Below are positions 7,055 through 14,522 of a stretch of DNA of 33,362 nt, in pieces. A program made the position numbers and the translations under genes. Under the pieces are notes generated by a model that was not told the origin of the DNA, did not search any database, and saw only the letters and a list, made by a program, of their open reading frames with translations. Origin of the DNA: an uncultured Flavonifractor sp. (GTDB taxonomy: Bacteria > Bacillota > Clostridia > Oscillospirales > Oscillospiraceae); assembly GCF_944385615.1 (NCBI RefSeq), contig NZ_CALWXV010000027.1:1-33362 (forward strand). The letters are read 5' to 3'. The stretch's first letter is position 1. Every line of letters begins with the position of its first letter.

Positions 7055-7447
7055 TTATTTGTACTGAGAAAAATCATAGGCCTCTTTGATCCATGTTAAC
7101 AGCTGCAGATCCATCTCCTCCATGGAGGAAAGCACCACATGATGGGTCCAGCGGTTGGGGTAGGGCTCCACAGCCATCGCGATCCGAGGATGGTCTACCC
7201 GGTGAGCCAAACCAAAGGTAACAAGGAGGCAATGCTGGGGCCAGTCTTTTTTGCGGCGGACCGGCAGGGAGAGGGCGGCAAACAGGTGGCGGCCATAAAA
7301 GCTGATTTGGCTTTTCTGCACTTTGACGGAGGCGTCTGGCACCACCGCTGACATCCGGTCAAACATGGCCTGATACAGTGCCAATTCTTTGGTGTGGTCT
7401 CCAAAATAGGATAAAATATCCGTTTCATAATAGTCTGGTATGTTCAT
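7055..7447 (-). CDS. DUF5655-type conserved protein
   Basis: A 130-residue soluble protein that looks like the DUF5655 family: YETDILSYFGDHTKELALYQ near the start, then VKVQKSQISFYGRHLFAALS and a short C-terminal WIKEAYDFS helix. No catalytic motif or membrane segment is seen and the function is unknown. ATG 7447 has GTCAGGAGGAAACC just upstream; the open frame continues to 7591 but that part overlaps a terminator stem. It sits after the pheT terminator, so it needs its own promoter; I see none clearly. No partner gene is obvious. Confidence 0.75.
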   Translation of the reverse strand: MNIPDYYETDILSYFGDHTKELALYQAMFDRMSAVVPDASVKVQKSQISFYGRHLFAALSLPVRRKKDWPQHCLLVTFGLAHRVDHPRIAMAVEPYPNRWTHHVVLSSMEEMDLQLLTWIKEAYDFSQYK

Positions 7448-7538
7448 GGCGGTTTCCTCCTGACAGGCAAAACCGGGCCCGTCCCGGCCTGTGTTCCGTC
7501 CCATCATACCATGCCGGATGCCGTTTTCCAACTGCGAA

Positions 7539-7581
7539 AAAGGGGCGCGCTGCAGATTTTTATTCTGCAGCGCGCCCCTTT
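7539..7581 (-). terminator. Terminator of the pheST operon
   Basis: Perfect 18-bp stem, AAAGGGGCGCGCTGCAGA (7539-7556) with 7564-7581 and a 7-nt loop, followed on the minus strand by TTTTT. It lies 13 nt past the pheT stop. Confidence 0.93.
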
Positions 7582-7594
7582 GACAAGTCAAAGA

Positions 7595-10285
7595 TTAGCG
7601 CAGGACGGCTCCCAGCTCTTTCTCCAGAGCGGCCAGAATGCTCTTTACATCCTCATCGGCCTCCTCGCTGGTGAGGGAGCGGTCGTCGGCCCGGAGCACC
7701 AGGTTGAAGGCCACGCTCTTCTTGCCCTCGTCCACGCCCTTGCCGCGGTAGATATCGAAGAGTTTGCAGTCCTTCAGCAGGCCCTTGGCCCCCTTACGGA
7801 TGCAGTCTTCCAGAGCACCCACGGTGACCGCCTCGTCGCACACCACGGCAATATCCCGGGTGACGGCGGGGAACTTGGGCAGGGGAACATACTCGGGGTC
7901 GGGGCCCTTGGCGCACATGAGCTGGACCAGCTCCAGCTCCGCGCAGTAGAAGGCGGCATCCACACCGTAATTCTGAGCCACCAGGGGATGGATCTGACCC
8001 AGTACGCCCAGACGGCGGTCCCCAGCGTACACGTCGGCCACCCGGCCAGGGTGGTAGGAGGGGTTGGATACACAGGGCACCTCAAAGTGGACATCCTCCA
8101 CCCGCAGATCCTTCAGAATAGCCTCCACAGCTCCCTTCAGAGCGTAGAAATCCATATCCTCGCCGTAGACGCCCATGGACAGCACCTTGTTTTCTACCGC
8201 CAGGCCGTCGTTGCCGCCGGGCAGGTAGACCCGGGCCACCTCGTAAAGGCGCACATCCTGGTTACGGTAGTTGTAGTTCCGGGTCAAAGTCTCCAGCATG
8301 GAGGGGAGCACCGTGGTGCGCATGATGGAGGTGTCCTCGCCCAGAGGGTTGAGGATCTTGAAGCTCTCCCGCCGGGGATCGTTTTCCGGCCAGCGGATTT
8401 TGTCGTAGCAAGTGGGGGAGATAAAGGAGTAGGTGATGATCTCGTCGTAACCCATGGAACGGCACAGAGAGCCCAGCTGGCGCTCCAGCAGCTCCTCCTG
8501 AGAGAACCCGCCCAGGGTGGTCTGGCCCCGCATCAGAGTGGTGGGGATGTTGTTGTAGCCATGGAACCGGGCCACCTCTTCGGCCAGATCGGCCATACCA
8601 ATGACGTCGCCCCGCCAAGAGGGGACGGTGACCTGGTCGCCATCCATCTGGAAGTCCAGCTTCTTCAGGATAGAAACCATCTCGGCCTCGGGAATGTCGG
8701 TACCCAGCAGGCCGTTGATCTTCTCAGGCTCCAGCTTAAGGACACGGGGCTGGGGCACATAGTTCAGAATGTCGATGGTGCCGTCCAACACCTCGCCGGC
8801 TCCCAGCAGCTCCACCAGCTCACAGGCCCGGTTGACGGCGGGCAGGGTGTTCAGAGGGTCCAGGCCCTTTTCAAACTTGGCGGAGGCCTCGGTGCGCATA
8901 CCCAGAGCCAAAGCGCCCTTGCGGATGCAGGTGCCGTCGAAGCAGGCCGACTCGAAGACCACGTCCACGGTGTCGTCCACGATCTCGCTGTTCTCGCCGC
9001 CCATGATGCCCGCCAGGCCCACGGCCCGGTGCTCGTCGGCAATGACCAGATGGTTGGCGTTGAGCTTGCGGACGTTGCCGTCCAGGGTGGTCAGCTCCTC
9101 GCCCTCTTCCGCCCGGCGGACGATGATCTTGCCGCCCTTCACATAGCGATAGTCAAAGGCGTGCATGGGCTGGCCGTACTCCAGCATTACATAGTTGGTG
9201 ATGTCCACGATATTGTTGATGGGGCGCACGCCCATGGCCCGCAGCCGCTCCCGCATCCACTTGGGGGAGGGGGCGATCTTCACGTTGCGCACCATGCGGG
9301 CGGTGTACCGGGGGCACAGGTCGGCGGCGGCGGTCTCCACGTCCAGCAGCTCCATGAGGCTGCCGTTTCCGCCTCCCTTGACCACGGGCTCATGGAGCTT
9401 CAGGGGCTGGTCGAAGGTAGCAGCAGCCTCCCGGGCCAGACCGATGACGGACAGGCAGTCGGGGCGGTTGGGGGTGATTTCAAACTCCACCACATGGTCG
9501 TCCAGACCGATGATGGGCTTGATATCGTCGCCGGGCTTGCAGTCCTCGTTGAGCACAAAAATGCCATCCTCAATACAGTGGGGGAACTCAGCCTGCTGGG
9601 CGTGGAGGTCGGTCAGGGTGCAGATGGTGCCGCTCTTGGTGTTGTAGGCCACCAGATCCCCCTCGTGGAGGTTGGGGCAGCCGGTGGAGACGGTACAGGC
9701 GCCCTCTCCGGTGTCCAGAGCCACGTCATAGGTGGAGTAGCCTGTGGTGGTGACAGCGGTCACCTTGGCGGCCACCACGGGGCCGTAGATCTTGTGACCG
9801 GGGGCAATGTCGGCGGGGATGGAGGGCTTGTCCTTGTCCAGGGGATGATAGTCCCCCAGAATGGCGGCGGGGGTGATGACGGCGTAGGGGAAATCACGGG
9901 TGTCCAGGCCCAGCTCGGAGAGGCCGCAGAACATGCCGTTGGACACGACGCCCCGCAGCTTGCCCTTCTGGATCTTTACGCCGCCGGGCAGGGTGGACTT
10001 GTGGAGGGCCACCGGCATCAGGTCGCCGGGGTGGATGTTCCAGGCGCCGGTGACGATTTGGATGGGCTCTTCCTTGCCCACCTCCACCTGGCAGATCCAC
10101 ATGTGGTCAGAGTCGGGATGGCGCTCCATGGACAGCAGACGGCCCACCACTACATTGGAGATTTCCTCCCCCAGGTCGTGGGTCAGCTCCACCTTGGAGC
10201 CGGACAGGGTCATAGCCTCAGCAAATTCCTTGTCGGAGGCAGTCACAGTGACAAATTCATTCAGCCATTTTCTGCTCAGATTCAT
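7595..10285 (-). CDS. pheT: Phenylalanine-tRNA ligase beta subunit, enlarged
   Basis: An 896-residue beta subunit of PheRS, which with PheS charges tRNA-Phe. In order: tRNA-binding OB domain (about 40-130), B3/B4 editing domain (from about 270, TPNRPDCLSVIGLAREAA), B5 domain (about 490-560), catalytic-like core, and C-terminal anticodon-binding FDX domain (about 800-896; FPAVTRDIAVVC at its start). The usual bacterial length is near 800. The surplus of about 100 residues lies between SELGLDTRDFP (123-133) and CIEDGIFVL (237-245). It contains GPVVAAKVTAV and ACTVSTGCPNLHEGDLVAYN, which parallel NVVVGRLLSM and IQIVTGAWNIHPGDLMPVA of the first OB domain, suggesting an internal duplication. ATG 10285 follows AAAGGAGTG; pheS ends 18 nt upstream. 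Confidence 0.96.
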   Translation of the reverse strand: MNLSRKWLNEFVTVTASDKEFAEAMTLSGSKVELTHDLGEEISNVVVGRLLSMERHPDSDHMWICQVEVGKEEPIQIVTGAWNIHPGDLMPVALHKSTLPGGVKIQKGKLRGVVSNGMFCGLSELGLDTRDFPYAVITPAAILGDYHPLDKDKPSIPADIAPGHKIYGPVVAAKVTAVTTTGYSTYDVALDTGEGACTVSTGCPNLHEGDLVAYNTKSGTICTLTDLHAQQAEFPHCIEDGIFVLNEDCKPGDDIKPIIGLDDHVVEFEITPNRPDCLSVIGLAREAAATFDQPLKLHEPVVKGGGNGSLMELLDVETAAADLCPRYTARMVRNVKIAPSPKWMRERLRAMGVRPINNIVDITNYVMLEYGQPMHAFDYRYVKGGKIIVRRAEEGEELTTLDGNVRKLNANHLVIADEHRAVGLAGIMGGENSEIVDDTVDVVFESACFDGTCIRKGALALGMRTEASAKFEKGLDPLNTLPAVNRACELVELLGAGEVLDGTIDILNYVPQPRVLKLEPEKINGLLGTDIPEAEMVSILKKLDFQMDGDQVTVPSWRGDVIGMADLAEEVARFHGYNNIPTTLMRGQTTLGGFSQEELLERQLGSLCRSMGYDEIITYSFISPTCYDKIRWPENDPRRESFKILNPLGEDTSIMRTTVLPSMLETLTRNYNYRNQDVRLYEVARVYLPGGNDGLAVENKVLSMGVYGEDMDFYALKGAVEAILKDLRVEDVHFEVPCVSNPSYHPGRVADVYAGDRRLGVLGQIHPLVAQNYGVDAAFYCAELELVQLMCAKGPDPEYVPLPKFPAVTRDIAVVCDEAVTVGALEDCIRKGAKGLLKDCKLFDIYRGKGVDEGKKSVAFNLVLRADDRSLTSEEADEDVKSILAALEKELGAVLR

Positions 10286-10303
10286 TGTTTCTACACTCCT
10301 TTC

Positions 10304-11329
10304 TCAGAATTGCTCCAGGAACCGTACATCATTTTCAAAGATGAGCCGCAAATCGGCGATCTTGAACCGGCGCATGGCGGTGCGCTCCAGGCCGATGCCG
10401 AAGGCCCAGCCGGAATACACATTGGGGTCGATGCCGCTCATCTCCAGCACCCGGGGGTGGATCATACCGGCGCCCAGCAGCTCGATCCAGCCCTCACCCT
10501 TACAGGTGGGGCAGCCCACGCCGCCGCACTTGTGACACTGTACGTCCATCTCACAGGAGGGTTCGGTGAAGGGGAAGTGGTGGGGACGGAACCGGGTCTT
10601 GGTGCCCGCGCCGTAGAGCTTCTCCACCACGGTATTCAGGGTGCCCTTCAAATCGGCCATGGTGACCCCCTTGTCGATGACCATGCCCTCTACCTGATGG
10701 AACATGGGGGAGTGGGTGGCGTCCACCTCGTCCTTGCGGTATACCCGGCCGGGGGCGATGATGCGGATGGGTAGTTCCATGGTGTCCATGGCCCGGACCT
10801 GCATGGGGGAGGTCTGGGAGCGGAGCATTACCCGGCTGTCCTCGTCAAAGTAAAAGGTGTCCGACCAGTCCCGGGAGGGGTGGCCTTCCTCGGCGTTGAG
10901 GCGGTCAAAGTTCAGCTCAGCCAGCTCCACCTCGGGACCGTCCAGCACGGTGAAGCCCATGCCGATGAAGATGTCCTTGATCTCGTCCAGGGCGATATAC
11001 ATGGGGTGCCGGTGGCCCAGCTTGACAGACTTGCCGGGGACGGTAATATCCAGGGCTTCCGCCTTCAGCCGCTCTTCCAGGGCTTTGGCCTCCAGCTCTT
11101 TGCCCTTGGCTTCCAGGGCCCCCTCCAGAGCGGCCCGTACCTCGTTGGCCAGCTGGCCCATGGCGGGACGCTCCTCGGCGGACAGCTTGCCCATCATCTT
11201 GAGTACGGCGGTCAGTTCGCCCTTTTTGCCCAGGTACTTGACCCGCAGGGCGTCCAGGTCCTGGGCGGTGCCGGCGCCGTCAAAGGCGGCCAGGGCCTCC
11301 TGGCGTATGGTCTCCAGTGTTTCCTTCAT
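10304..11329 (-). CDS. pheS: Phenylalanine-tRNA ligase alpha subunit
   Basis: A 341-residue class-II synthetase alpha subunit. The N-terminal coiled coil (about 1-100) is the tRNA-contacting arm. Class-II motifs follow: HPMYIALDEIKDIFIGMGF, motif 2 around PIRIIAPGRVYRKDEVDATH, and motif 3 GWAFGIGLERTAMRRF near the C-terminus. A CHKCGGVGCPTCKGEGW loop (two CxxC pairs) is a zinc-site-like insertion found in many PheS proteins. The reaction is Phe + ATP + tRNA-Phe to Phe-tRNA-Phe, made with PheT. ATG 11329 has AAAGGAGCT upstream; the longer open frame to 11590 is T-box leader, not coding. Transcription is controlled by that T-box. Confidence 0.97.
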   Translation of the reverse strand: MKETLETIRQEALAAFDGAGTAQDLDALRVKYLGKKGELTAVLKMMGKLSAEERPAMGQLANEVRAALEGALEAKGKELEAKALEERLKAEALDITVPGKSVKLGHRHPMYIALDEIKDIFIGMGFTVLDGPEVELAELNFDRLNAEEGHPSRDWSDTFYFDEDSRVMLRSQTSPMQVRAMDTMELPIRIIAPGRVYRKDEVDATHSPMFHQVEGMVIDKGVTMADLKGTLNTVVEKLYGAGTKTRFRPHHFPFTEPSCEMDVQCHKCGGVGCPTCKGEGWIELLGAGMIHPRVLEMSGIDPNVYSGWAFGIGLERTAMRRFKIADLRLIFENDVRFLEQF

Positions 11330-11360
11330 ATTCGCAGCTCCTTTTGCAGTAATAACAATG

Positions 11361-11593
11361 AAAAAAGCCCTCCATCCCAAACAATTGGGACGAAAGGCAA
11401 ACCTTCCGCGGTACCACCCGCATTTCCCGCGCACAGCGGGCACTCTGGCCCCGGTAACGTGGGGCGAGTCCGTCCCTGTCTCCAGGGCCGCTCCAGGACG
11501 AACCGAGCGGGCCGATCCCGCATCCGCTTTCAGCCGGTGACGGATGCTCTCTGCCGGGGCGGGAAACCGCTCTTTTTCCCTTCTTCGCATGTA
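11361..11593 (-). promoter_or_regulatory. T-box riboswitch (Phe) with terminator
   Basis: On the minus strand the T-box core AATGCGGGTGGTACCGCGG is at about 11407-11425. The UGGU bulge complements an ACCA tRNA end. A terminator follows at 11361-11398 (GCC...TCCCAA paired with TTGGGA...GGC, then six T). The antiterminator would use the T-box core. The upstream part can form Stem I, and a TTC triplet in CTCGGTTCGTCC sits where the specifier codon is expected, fitting phenylalanine. Uncharged tRNA-Phe should favour pheST transcription. Confidence 0.92.
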
Positions 11594-11599
11594 AGCCTA

Positions 11600-11628
11600 T
11601 TTATAGCACAGATTTGAAAAAAGAGCAA
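11600..11628 (-). promoter_or_regulatory. Promoter of the pheST T-box transcript
   Basis: Minus strand TTGCTC, 17 nt, TATAAA, predicting a start near 11593. It is back-to-back with the nnr promoter. Confidence 0.7.
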
Positions 11629-11636
11629 GAACAAAA

Positions 11637-11665
11637 TTGACGCAGGAGCTGCGGCGGCATATAAT
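11637..11665 (+). promoter_or_regulatory. Promoter of nnr
   Basis: TTGACG, 17 nt, TATAAT, about 55 nt before the nnr start codon; near-consensus. Confidence 0.85.
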
Positions 11666-11719
11666 GGGGACTGCCTGATGGAACCATAAAAACGAGCAAT
11701 ACCAGAGACAGGAGCGTGG

Positions 11720-13255
11720 ATGAATATGCGGATCGCCACAGCACAGCAGATGCGGGAGACCGACCGGATCGCCATTCAGGAGCGGGGGATTTCCTCCACA
11801 GACCTGATGGAGCGGGCGGCGGCGGCAGTGGCCGAGGAGGTCATGACCCTGGTGGGGGACTGCGCCGGCCGGGTGGTATGCTTCTGCGGTCCCGGCAACA
11901 ATGGCGGTGACGGAGTGGCCTGCGCCCGGCTGCTGCTGGAGGCAGGCTTTGAGGTGCGGTGTGTGCTGGTGGGCAGCCATGAGAAGATGACCGGCGACAC
12001 CCGGGCCATGGAGGTCAAACTGGCGGCGGCGGGGGGCAAGCTGGAGCCCTTCCAGCCTGATGACCCTGCCTTTGCAGCCTGGTGTCTGAGGGCCAACGCC
12101 ATGGTGGACGCCATTTTCGGGATCGGCCTGAACAGCGACGTGCGGGGGGACGCCCTTACCGCCATCCAGATGATGAATACCTGCGACATCCCGGTGGTGT
12201 CCGCCGACATCTCCAGCGGGGTGGAGGCCGATACCGGCCGGGTGCTGGGAACTGCGGTACATGCCGCCCGGACGGTGACCTTTACCCTGCCCAAGGCAGG
12301 ACACTATGTTGGTAAGGGCGGGCTGTGTACCGGAGAGCTGACGGTGGTGGACATCGGTATCCCCAAGGACCTGGTGGAGGGCCTGGACTGCCCGGTATGC
12401 AGTGTAGAGGCTGGGGATGTGAAGCTGCCCCGCCGCCCTCTGGATGCCCATAAAGGGGATTTCGGGCGCTGTGCCATTTTAGGGGGCAGCGTGGGCTATA
12501 CCGGTGCGCCGGTGCTGGCGGCCCAGGCGGCAGTACGTACCGGCGCGGGGCTGGTGTCGGTGGGGGTACCCTCCCCAGTGTGGCCCATCGCCGCATCCAA
12601 GCTGGACGAGGCCATGCCCTACCCTCTCCCGGCGGGGAAAGAGGGACAGCTCTCCCTGGAGGCAGGGGAGGCCATCCATACCAAGCTGGCCGGGTGCGGC
12701 GTTTGCCTCATTGGACCGGGGCTGGGCCGGGGCAACGGCGTCATCGCCGTGGTGCGCCACCTGCTGCGGGAGATTCATATCCCGGTGGTGCTGGATGCCG
12801 ACGGCATAAACGCGTTGGAGGGGCATATAGATATTCTGGACGCGCGGCAGGGCCTGCACACGGTGCTCACCCCCCACGACGGGGAATTTGCCCGGCTGGG
12901 GGGAGATCTGTCCGACGGAGACCGGCTGGGGGCCGCCCGGCGCTTTGCGGTAGAGCACAGCTGTTGTCTGGTGCTCAAGGGCCACCGGACCATCACCGCT
13001 TTCCCCGATGGTACTGCCTATATCAACACCACCGGCAATCCGGGCATGGCCAAGGGGGGCAGCGGCGACGTGCTGGCGGGCGTGATCCTGTCCCTGCTGG
13101 GTCAGGGTTTGCCCGCTAGGCAGGCGGTGCCTTTCGCCGTGTGGCTCCACGGCGCCGCCGGAGATCTGTGTGCCGGGGAGATCGGGGAGTACGGCATGAC
13201 CCCCACCGACGTGGTGGCGGCGCTGCCCCGCGTGCTCAAGCAATCCGTGGAATAA
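11720..13255 (+). CDS. nnr: Bifunctional NAD(P)HX epimerase/dehydratase
   Basis: A 511-residue repair enzyme for hydrated NADH/NADPH. The N-terminal half (about 1-210) is the YjeF_N epimerase: GPGNNGGDGVACARLLL binds the nucleotide, and VDAIFGIGLNSDVRG and VSADISSGVEADTG follow. The C-terminal half (about 225-505) is the ADP-dependent dehydratase of the ribokinase fold: GSVGYTGAPVLAAQAAVRTG, GPGLGRG, LDADGINAL, LTPHDGEFARL, and the closing NTTGNPGMAKGGSGDVLAG motif. Together they epimerise and dehydrate NAD(P)HX. ATG 11720 follows CAGGAG; a second ATG two codons on is possible. A lipoprotein gene follows after 13 nt, probably co-transcribed. Confidence 0.96.
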   Translation: MNMRIATAQQMRETDRIAIQERGISSTDLMERAAAAVAEEVMTLVGDCAGRVVCFCGPGNNGGDGVACARLLLEAGFEVRCVLVGSHEKMTGDTRAMEVKLAAAGGKLEPFQPDDPAFAAWCLRANAMVDAIFGIGLNSDVRGDALTAIQMMNTCDIPVVSADISSGVEADTGRVLGTAVHAARTVTFTLPKAGHYVGKGGLCTGELTVVDIGIPKDLVEGLDCPVCSVEAGDVKLPRRPLDAHKGDFGRCAILGGSVGYTGAPVLAAQAAVRTGAGLVSVGVPSPVWPIAASKLDEAMPYPLPAGKEGQLSLEAGEAIHTKLAGCGVCLIGPGLGRGNGVIAVVRHLLREIHIPVVLDADGINALEGHIDILDARQGLHTVLTPHDGEFARLGGDLSDGDRLGAARRFAVEHSCCLVLKGHRTITAFPDGTAYINTTGNPGMAKGGSGDVLAGVILSLLGQGLPARQAVPFAVWLHGAAGDLCAGEIGEYGMTPTDVVAALPRVLKQSVE

Positions 13256-13268
13256 AGGGGGAGGTGCC

Positions 13269-13880
13269 GTGGGTCGCCGGACCGGTCTGTGGGTACTGAT
13301 GATAACACTCTGTCTGGTCCTGTCCGCCTGCGGCGGCGGAGCCACCGGAGCGGAGCAGCTGGCCCTGGATATCCGGGGAGAGTACCTGGCTATGGAGGGA
13401 TGTACGGGGACGCTGACCATCACCGCCGACTACGGCCAGCGGGTCTACGAGTACGGGGTGGATCTGACCTACCGGCGGGCGGGGGAGAGCGTGCTCACCC
13501 TTACCAGTCCGGAGGCTGTGGCCGGGGTCACCGCCCGGCTGGAAAACGGCAGCGGAAGCCTGGAGTATGACGGGATGCGGGTGGAAACCGGACCGCTGGA
13601 TGAAAACGGTATGAGCCCCATGGACGCGGTCCCAACCCTGATGCATTATGCCACCGAGGGCTTTATTGCTGAGTGTACCATGGAGGAAACCGACGGAGGC
13701 CAGGTCCTGCGGGTGATCTGCCGGGACCCGGAACAACAGGCGGGAACGGGGCAGGAGTGCTCCCTCTGGTTTGACCCGGACAGCCATGCTCTGCTGCGGG
13801 GGGAGCTGTCCCAGGATGGATATACCGTGATCCAGTGCGTTTTTTCCGCCTTCCAGCTCACAGGAGCGGGAACAGAATAA
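13269..13880 (+). CDS. Uncharacterized lipoprotein
   Basis: A 203-residue predicted lipoprotein, starting at GTG 13269 behind GGGGGAGGT. After RR comes a hydrophobic stretch ending in the lipobox LSAC (Cys 21), so the mature protein should be tethered to the outer face of the membrane. The rest alternates short polar strands (GTLTITADYGQRVYEYGVDL, ESVLTLTSPEAVAG), which suggests an all-beta fold such as LolA-like lipoproteins; this is only a resemblance. No catalytic motif is seen. It is 13 nt downstream of nnr and ends before a shared hairpin. Function unknown. Confidence 0.75.
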   Translation: MGRRTGLWVLMITLCLVLSACGGGATGAEQLALDIRGEYLAMEGCTGTLTITADYGQRVYEYGVDLTYRRAGESVLTLTSPEAVAGVTARLENGSGSLEYDGMRVETGPLDENGMSPMDAVPTLMHYATEGFIAECTMEETDGGQVLRVICRDPEQQAGTGQECSLWFDPDSHALLRGELSQDGYTVIQCVFSAFQLTGAGTE

Positions 13881-13889
13881 AAGAAAGAA

Positions 13890-13921
13890 GGGCCTGCCGC
13901 AACATCCATTGCGGCAGGCCC
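13890..13921. terminator. Bidirectional terminator hairpin
   Basis: Perfect 13-bp stem GGGCCTGCCGCAA (13890-13902) with 13909-13921 and a CATCCA loop, between convergent genes. The minus-strand tail TTCTTTCTTTTA is T-rich; the plus tail is weak. Confidence 0.8.
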
Positions 13922-13942
13922 CAGTCTTTCAGTACAAATCCA

Positions 13943-14281
13943 TTAAAAAGAAACAGTGTCGTCTTCGTCGTCGATGTCGTCGGCCTGGGCGGCCTCCCGC
14001 TCCAGATCGTCCAGTTCTGCCAGACGGCGGCGCAGCTCTTCCCGCTGCTGGGCGGTCATCTCATTGATCCGCTGGTTGAACTGCTCCTCCCGGCGGCGCT
14101 TGGCATCCTCCTGATATTTGCGCTGAAGCTCCGCGCCGTGTTTGCGGCCCTCTTCCAGCGCCACGGCGCCCTTTTCCACCAAAATCTTCCCGGCTTTGCC
14201 TACCTGTTCGGCGGCCAGAGCCACCAGACCCACGCTGGCCAGACCCACATCGGCCAACACCTTACCCAGTTCATCTACCAT
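13943..14281 (-). CDS. Small phasin-like coiled-coil protein
   Basis: A 112-residue protein with no cysteine and no signal peptide. The first 35 residues are an Ala/Gly/Val-rich amphipathic stretch (LADVGLASVGLVALAAEQVG), followed by a long, highly charged helix (about 40-95; AKRRREEQFNQRINEMTAQQ) and an acidic tail (DDIDDEDDTVSF). This layout resembles phasin or granule-associated proteins and small coiled-coil stress proteins of clostridia, but no family can be named with confidence. ATG 14281 follows GGAAGGAGG. It has its own promoter and a terminator shared with the convergent lipoprotein gene. Confidence 0.7.
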   Translation of the reverse strand: MVDELGKVLADVGLASVGLVALAAEQVGKAGKILVEKGAVALEEGRKHGAELQRKYQEDAKRRREEQFNQRINEMTAQQREELRRRLAELDDLEREAAQADDIDDEDDTVSF

Positions 14282-14315
14282 GGAAAAAACCTCCTTCCAG
14301 TTGTCTGATGGGTAT

Positions 14316-14344
14316 AGTATATCCCAAACGAAGGAGAATGTCTT
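14316..14344 (-). promoter_or_regulatory. Putative promoter of the coiled-coil gene
   Basis: Minus strand AAGACA, 17 nt, TATACT, about 35 nt upstream of the start codon. The -35 matches consensus at four of six positions. Confidence 0.45.
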
Positions 14345-14402
14345 GAGAATTCTATGAACATTGCAAAAAATATAGGGGTATCAAGGCAGGGAAAGTTCGG
14401 GG

Positions 14403-14431
14403 TTGTGACCGGGGCGGCGGCGTAGTATAAT
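14403..14431 (+). promoter_or_regulatory. Promoter of alr
   Basis: TTGTGA, 17 nt, TATAAT. The predicted start leaves a leader of about 85 nt containing the palindrome at 14482. Confidence 0.7.
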
Positions 14432-14481
14432 GAAACCAACTGGTCTGACGCTCTGCGGCGGAAGGACCGGACTGGTACACG

Positions 14482-14500
14482 GATACGGGTACCGCGTATC
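14482..14500. promoter_or_regulatory. Palindrome in the alr leader
   Basis: GATACGGGTACCGCGTATC: arms GATACG/CGTATC (one offset) around GGTACC. It lies downstream of the alr promoter and 22 nt before the start codon, so it could be an operator or a leader hairpin. Confidence 0.4.
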
Positions 14501-14522
14501 TTATGGGTTAAGAGGATGACAG

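Noticed and set aside
7511-10774. A 1087-codon open frame on the plus strand opposite pheT and pheS
   Set aside because: It is antisense to two clear synthetase genes, has no family-like sequence and reflects GC-rich codon bias.
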